Both the position numbers and the translations under genes were made by a program. From an uncultured Clostridium sp. (lineage in GTDB: Bacteria; Bacillota; Clostridia; Lachnospirales; Lachnospiraceae), in the NCBI GenBank assembly GCA_947644195.1, contig CANRZB010000030.1:1-45398 (forward strand): a DNA stretch of 45,398 bases, in the 5' to 3' direction. The notes below the pieces were generated by a model. It was not told the origin of the DNA, searched no databases, and saw only the letters and a program-made list of their open reading frames with translations. Numbering within the stretch: position 1 is the stretch's first letter; each line of letters starts with the position of its first letter. Positions 44,001-45,398 of this stretch are shown one piece after another.

Positions 44001-45398
44001 TCGGAGAAGCTGCGGTTGCAGGCAGCCTGGACTTGAGGAAATTAAGCTACTTACAGGAACTGACTTGTGACAATACTCAATTGGCCGATTTGGATATCCG
44101 TGGCTTGAAATACCTGACCCAAGTATCTGCTGATTGCTGTCAGTTGGAGGATCTGCGCATGTCTGGCAATGATGCGCTCCGGTATTTGGATTGCCTGCAT
44201 AACTATCTGGACGTGGATGATATGGGGGATGCCTGCCAGGAGATAGCGGCAAGGGATGGTGCTATTGTGCAGTATGAGGATCAATATATTGCAGCAGGCA
44301 GGGAGGCATTTCATGCCGTAGAACTGAAGGTTCTGGCGACAATGGACCGGGATCAGGAACAGATTGCCTGGGATCTGAACCGCCCTGGCAGTATTCCGGG
44401 GATTACCTGGACAGTGGCAGAGGGAAAATATCGGGTGCAGGCCATCAACTTATCCGGGTACATGTTGGAGGGAGATTTGGATTTCAGTGTCTTTGCCTGC
44501 CTGCAAGATTTTAATGTTGCCACCACCGGGATAGAGCGTGTGACACTGCCGGATCATTTGCGCTCTATTCCAAAGGGTGCCTTTGTTTCCTGCTATCATC
44601 TGGAATCCATTACCATTCCTGCCCAGGTAACTGTTCTGAGGAAAGATGCTTTTTACAATTGCATGAATTTGAAAGAGCTGATCTTTGCCGGAAATGCACC
44701 AGAGCAAATCGGGGAGGATATCCTGGAAAGTACGGATGAGGATTTGACAGTTTATTATTACCGTGGCACCACCGGTTGGGATGCGTCCTACTGGTCTCAG
44801 TACCGATTGTCAGAGATCAGCCGGGAGGAGGTTACGCCAAGTGTTCCTCCGGCTGAAACGGAGATACCTTCCGTAACAAACCCGCCAATGGTAACCGGGA
44901 AGCCTGGCTCATCTCCTTCAGCGACAAATCAGCCGATAGTAACCGGGGCACCAGGTGTATCTCCGAACGTGACCGATACGCCTTTGAGAACGAAAGAGCC
45001 AGATGTTTCGCCGTCCGTAACAGTAATACCAACAGAGCAGCCGGTTGCCACGGGGAAACCAGCACCGATACCAAGTGAGACCGTGAAACCGACGGATCCA
45101 CCGGGGGCTATTGGGAGAGCGACATCATTACCGATCATAACCCAGGCACCATCGGGAAAAAATCCTTCTGTTACCGAACAGAAGAAAGTGAAGGTAAAAC
45201 CCACAAAGATTAAAAAAGTAAAACGAACCAAGAAAAAATTACATATTACTTTAAAGAGGGTTCGTGGAGTGTCTGGCTATGTGGTTTACATCAAAAAAGG
45301 GAAGAGGGGAACATATAGAAAAATCTGGGTTCGGTCCTGGAAAAAGGACAGGATTACCATTCGTAAGCTGAAATCCCGAAAGAGATATACGGTGAAAG
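32072..45398 (+). CDS. Giant multi-domain surface protein, 3' end outside window
   Basis: One frame stays open from ATG 32072 to the last base, at least 4442 residues. GGAGG six bases upstream decides the start. A signal peptide ends near AKA (34-36). Residues about 53-1835 are four and a half copies of a roughly 400-residue repeat (LDLNGHTLTV, VNGG, KGDF, SGxxxQxIxF, GVY, GW). Then come fibronectin type III and Ig-like modules (about 1836-2703), a PKD-like domain (2729-2815, YVWDFGDGTTG), CarboxypepD_reg/CnaB-like domains (2817-2902, 3118-3197), a lipase-like domain (about 3320-3650; Ser3486 in GHSRG, Asp3542/3543, His3624 or 3628), leucine-rich repeats (3770-4067), BspA-type repeats (4143-4234), a Pro/Thr stalk (4254-4370) and a Lys-rich end. 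Probably a wall-attached adhesin with hydrolase activity. Attachment is not visible. Confidence 0.9.
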   Translation, partial: MKKIGKKWYRALAMVLTMVFVFESIFLDASCQWAKASVGQVDQADSEPAPSHAITADNRTISSEVTLSEDVEVGSLTITSGKLDLNGHNLIVQGSIHHTGGMLYANGGMITCYGDYKMTGSAVYSMSSQDDYLCIYGDFRYLGEKVRATINAGVMEIKGDFYQDTENATVTSTSGRFYTFGTSTVLFSGISKQTVHMNSQYSYFQKVVLKNKSEEGIYADMMFPVIHLERNSTKITCGADGEVGGTLREDREYDGDFVLLGGTLDLNGYTLTVNGDFIQAAGMVQVNGGTLKVNGDYRLQSKIAEDSYDASSAVFMMTKEEDQVHVMGNLTVNSCISNKNMLMDGTLAVAGDITQIHTDVYDNFAMSGDFHLVLNGTQKQVIDYDSNSIDRNYINDIEILNMKGAEFVSSVYINGHVNDHGYSISGADLYPTGNATFENHRIHANVRILYGSNSLEGVNYVGGNLTVFSQFHLNTNLVVGGNLNCCSDLNFREYTLEIQGNVSVSGFCYLETGKLVCHGDLNLSSNGHLVMHHESAHVLVKRNMFVNNHYAWDESYLSAGILEMQGNFTHTTPMYQGNFKAAATHITRFTGTARQIITFADSHSYFGTVELQNTSPDGVYAPIGIPCAKLHKNDTSYTTDLTGVSGWMLKEDEEYAGDLILEGGELDLNGHTLTILGNLIQPSGTVNVNGGKLVVKGDYRIQSIEEQEGEEAIYGESTGSLYMTKEEDVVKVTGDFITFSTRSHKNKLTNGSLKIAGDLMVNGSNHIYNLYCSNEHRIVLDGTQKQTVHCTDEITMNFCVNHLDIENDSEDGVVITGFLPVSGHVRENSSRVAGTYWIASTTTFEGRKTSAGVRTPALSGLSNLNEIGGSLITTGKLVLKEDLIVGGDLQLTEDYLDVSGKTLTVRGKVTISGAYLYLNKGSLLCIGDLTLAYRQGKSSYLYMAREEDYVCVQGNMSVSSFGGNTSEMSAGTLELKGNFTQTRTYAAANFVMSGTSRVLLSGDSLQTISFGSNESAFMHTSITNTSEEGVYSPAGIHAQTLQINGNHYRTGYSGRQGWVLFQDEVVESDLTLNGGILDLNGHTLTVQGNLIQNAGVVSIHGGTLVVEGDYQVALSDGSCSWAYLDMTNEDDKVVVDGDFLMASQADHKGKLSAGILEVKGNVTQQCGMKQTNFASTGRFTLVMSGSQIQKISFVKAELDTSYVANLTLNNSSEKGVILDQVLVTGNVRSNHGKISGVLTVAGTTVFEKNEFAGDLHIGNSTSYSKELHVKGNLSASAAFILGADLTVDGNFTTEYTTNLNNHTMDVAGNIIIQEGFITVGKGKLLCGGDLAVKGRGLSMSDSEGFVLVSGNVEWETVYQPTMTAGTLELKGDFTEKRDSNYGTIQQAVAAKTIFSGEQLQTVTFHSDSGTFGTAVLNNTSKDGVYFKGNTIRALALERNGCKLHCDSDGTYGWQLTEDEVIEEDVTLIADVLDLNGHTLTVNGTLTISSGAIKVNGGTLIVNRDMRIQGVDGQGEYTTSSASLNMTDDKDVVVVKGDFVTDSLQNTMGQLSAGTMELYGDFRQKSSGNNDYNFVASGNHTVKFLGNKRQKISFASNSFNHFHHVSFENEAKEVSLESYIAATGMVEDRDKCVRMADRCYLMLSSLNQLADGMFGGDIYLNRDCVLTGDVSIDGKLDTNKEITLDHYCFSVGSFSLSSHLNIGSGQMVVAENLLVTTSGSIAMDQEEAYLYIQGDFTMASNGKRNVWTAGVLQVCGNLSVTTYGGGFILSGTHKTILSGKRNHFGMDYIQKVSFSHSSAKFNELVLTKNPNKCYLFNKNVQEMCNTLTIENTDYEPPETVEGLNVRKTTASTVSLDWDASTDNEGVEGYQIYRGSRLVGNTAETSFTDTGLEPETEYSYTVCAYDASDNYSSVSDAVIAMTLADQSAPTEPKGMKVATQTGSSITISWNSSRDDVKVTAYRIYRDGILQEQVKAVQKSYQDVGLKAGVSYSYYVTAMDGAGNESKPSPSIVGTPMMPEIIGISPENQAVIGGEKINLSLYYKNVGNSKGNKVQFEYSLDGGETYEKIHSNKLGQMIQDSHTLYSGCAWNIGNLASGDYRVRATLYDADDHTDICEVSYRLDTDGPVAPDRIEAVEDNGVVTVSFSESDSANCKSYEIYRAAEGEEYVLLDTLLGRDNTTYVDLDVEQGEVYRYYVVGIDQYGQRGNKTKQVEAMVHADKTAPVVHEIIPLTNRITKNSVVTVKAEDNIGVTKCILQYQDGENWITVGGTTKESGSVVVKANLPQDGSYWFRGVALDANGNQGISTPVKIEVDVTGVAKPVIHQVSATSNSVRITWKQPTDVDFDYYVVEQYIEGSYEEVAREGTILGVYVRNLKKSSSYLFRVVGYDDLGNRGEPCDSFSIITQEDTTEPVVKRFDPVKNYYQSEIPLRIQAADDCALGTMVISYSTDGKNWIKAARLSAPANSTSYTYTYRLDISGLPEGDVYVHVDLSDTSGNTYSRDVTRLFYKDLTAPNPLTEITATGKDGTIEVQWSAAKEEDFGSFDLYRFNVTTNSFECICKATTALNFYDTKVDPDHTYQYRIVVNDQAGNSSEPSKTVRGKCVEDTTAPRVYGISPGNGKKVGCNETIQALVADNRQLSHITVDYKAVYSGDIWTEVYDESVRCVDRTLSFVWKNEDLEKGDYLFRITATDASGNVSDEFTASYHFDPSYDTDTEGSEQGDGSETGMTDGGKPFTVVADTTALQRAGKEYTFDATQCVSEISSIESYVWDFGDGTTGKGASVTHVYESTGDYIVTLTVQDRKGNRQSQTTSIQVVSKNSGGVNLVVENESGERISNAYVHISDANGKELVTTRTNETGQLEEALETGRYQVSAYANGYLPSDKTVNVTPGANKKLTLRLKKDEVVVGTLSHRQLDVREMTELGIDLENEDNWYTYTYQVTTYRNGEPTGEVYQFHVSKGQVAHINSGNTEFAYTLASGTGGEHVLVEYRTVQWLKQMYEVELTLKNQAGEAYTVTDGVADLMLPEGLSLAAMTGGKEQSLSVLLDDIPGQGEESICWYIRGDIPGSYSIQASFEGTLLPFHANVSAVIYDKEPIVVTEENKNSNTDPSFLDPDKETRDYVISVCNYQSKALRGAYVELSYQGVSTRGITDSEGQVVLQVNKDDDRMFTLHVTCDGYQNYDDSHYWITDIYQDYVVMLADGGSVRDHYRDENTEYQGKFALDYITFDHTDISKTKLSINTYKPRTYPVEMTYSENATRVSILQKNRQGEEITLVEKIMDSNHAEFTISSTDLQADMDLYVRAKDKKTGSWHQYQLKSVEITYQRPAFHSGEYDEDMAVQCAEYAALAYKGEFSYDTSTQCISDKKDSGSNSKNVTCLDLKQKLKADKFFVDDLYYRRNHGDDNRDNCTYTIASKPDPHDYTSSYVYVIVRGTDSVEWYGNMDVTGTSYDANQWDHKSFKTAEEGVYRLLQVYLSQYHIDNAKIVVTGHSRGAAVSNLLAKDLIDNQETLGLDSVCAYTFATPTVTLKKDVDLDKYSSIYNFCFTDDFVPQLPLEEWGYGKYGTTVIADSQDLSWTNEEYNQMRHLIRHGGEIKYNSAGTTKMIQHVAKNWDNVEEYYNDYRLWSGIHAADHNEFKTLYEVMHDYVAAAAAKVGYTIHGINWQGIVMATEMVAVLSPYRCLCDYFVKGNLDLKGNGKGSLFDTHHIDNYYAALRTKGFETRMLSSHHNTRKKAAATSWEGVVLDDNVMKQSPNIQQFRNFLNRRTSTYAEDGSQEVISYGEIYGWDPDDANTWSSVRFDEEGNITAIDLPLYSVEGVLDLSGFHKLQSLCCMYTDLVSIQLTGCEALEELVVPYNQLKMLNLSDCDQLVTVDVTGNELFNIVVDSYDAIQVFRCEYNYLDVYHNENMKKIVESVSGQVTYCHQNPIENAVYNETDLACLQGFLNQAGNAEVLGWDVNNRSTWEGVTWAYHGGTNRITALDIGEAAVAGSLDLRKLSYLQELTCDNTQLADLDIRGLKYLTQVSADCCQLEDLRMSGNDALRYLDCLHNYLDVDDMGDACQEIAARDGAIVQYEDQYIAAGREAFHAVELKVLATMDRDQEQIAWDLNRPGSIPGITWTVAEGKYRVQAINLSGYMLEGDLDFSVFACLQDFNVATTGIERVTLPDHLRSIPKGAFVSCYHLESITIPAQVTVLRKDAFYNCMNLKELIFAGNAPEQIGEDILESTDEDLTVYYYRGTTGWDASYWSQYRLSEISREEVTPSVPPAETEIPSVTNPPMVTGKPGSSPSATNQPIVTGAPGVSPNVTDTPLRTKEPDVSPSVTVIPTEQPVATGKPAPIPSETVKPTDPPGAIGRATSLPIITQAPSGKNPSVTEQKKVKVKPTKIKKVKRTKKKLHITLKRVRGVSGYVVYIKKGKRGTYRKIWVRSWKKDRITIRKLKSRKRYTVK
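32230..37560 (+). repeat. Four and a half ~400-residue protein repeats
   Basis: Each repeat has two related halves. One half begins GWxLxEDE and holds LDLNGHTLTVxGNLIQ, VNGGxLxVxGDY and an SGxxxQxI motif. The other begins with a V..G.V strand and holds weaker versions of the same motifs before GVY and a new GW. The GW marks fall at 34007, 35240 and 36425, with an equivalent near 32804, so the period is about 1200 bases. The copies have diverged strongly in DNA but keep the protein pattern. The first unit (32230-32800) is a half. I do not recognise a named domain. Confidence 0.8.

Noticed and set aside
44929-45231. Gly/Val-rich minus-strand frame
   Set aside because: It is the reverse of the Pro/Thr stalk repeats of the giant protein, where low-complexity coding keeps other frames open.

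Overview
The window looks like a chromosomal segment of a Gram-positive, low-to-mid GC anaerobe of the class Clostridia, most likely the Lachnospiraceae. The signs are strong AGGAGG ribosome binding sites, a SpoVB-type flippase, an RqcH protein, a DacF-like carboxypeptidase, a YlxM protein and a biotin-dependent sodium-pumping decarboxylase operon. Lysine-rich secreted proteins with Ig-like, fibronectin and leucine-rich modules point the same way. No species is assigned.

Layout. From 0.3 to 5.2 kb there is a tRNA-Arg(CCG) with its own promoter, a membrane-anchored protein with a repetitive Pro/Ala tail, an RluF-type pseudouridine synthase, a LigA-type DNA ligase with an unusual adenylation motif, and a MetA acyltransferase whose residues predict acetyl-CoA use. 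From 5.2 to 8.7 kb lies an AT-rich accessory patch with many decayed pieces. It holds two intact GNAT acetyltransferases, a GNAT broken by an in-frame stop, a HicB-like remnant behind a near-perfect promoter, two overlapping reading frames joined by a GGGAAAG heptamer, an unrecognised 129-residue protein and a small C39-like protein.

From 8.7 to 18.3 kb are mostly housekeeping genes: a YgjP-like metallopeptidase, an orphan divergent flagellin-like protein, an HD hydrolase, a SpoVB-like flippase, a cysteine desulfurase, a PHP phosphatase, RqcH and a D-Ala-D-Ala carboxypeptidase. From 18.6 to 24.0 kb a five-gene operon encodes a 12S-type acyl-CoA carboxyltransferase, an OadG-like protein fused to a lipoprotein domain, a biotin carrier, a sodium-pump beta subunit and a 5S/OadA-type carboxyltransferase. 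Two carboxyltransferases would share one carrier and one pump.

From 24.3 to 45.4 kb is a signalling and surface block: a PAS-GGDEF-EAL protein followed by YlxM, a secreted Big2-like protein, a membrane diguanylate cyclase with an intact GGDEF motif, and a NarL-type response regulator with its histidine kinase. Divergent from the kinase is one giant secreted protein of at least 4442 residues whose frame stays open to the window edge. It has about four and a half copies of a roughly 400-residue repeat, then fibronectin/Ig-like modules, a PKD-like domain, a lipase-like domain with a GHSRG motif, leucine-rich repeats and a Pro/Thr stalk. This giant gene is the most striking feature. The gene order suggests, but does not prove, that c-di-GMP and the two-component system control surface attachment.
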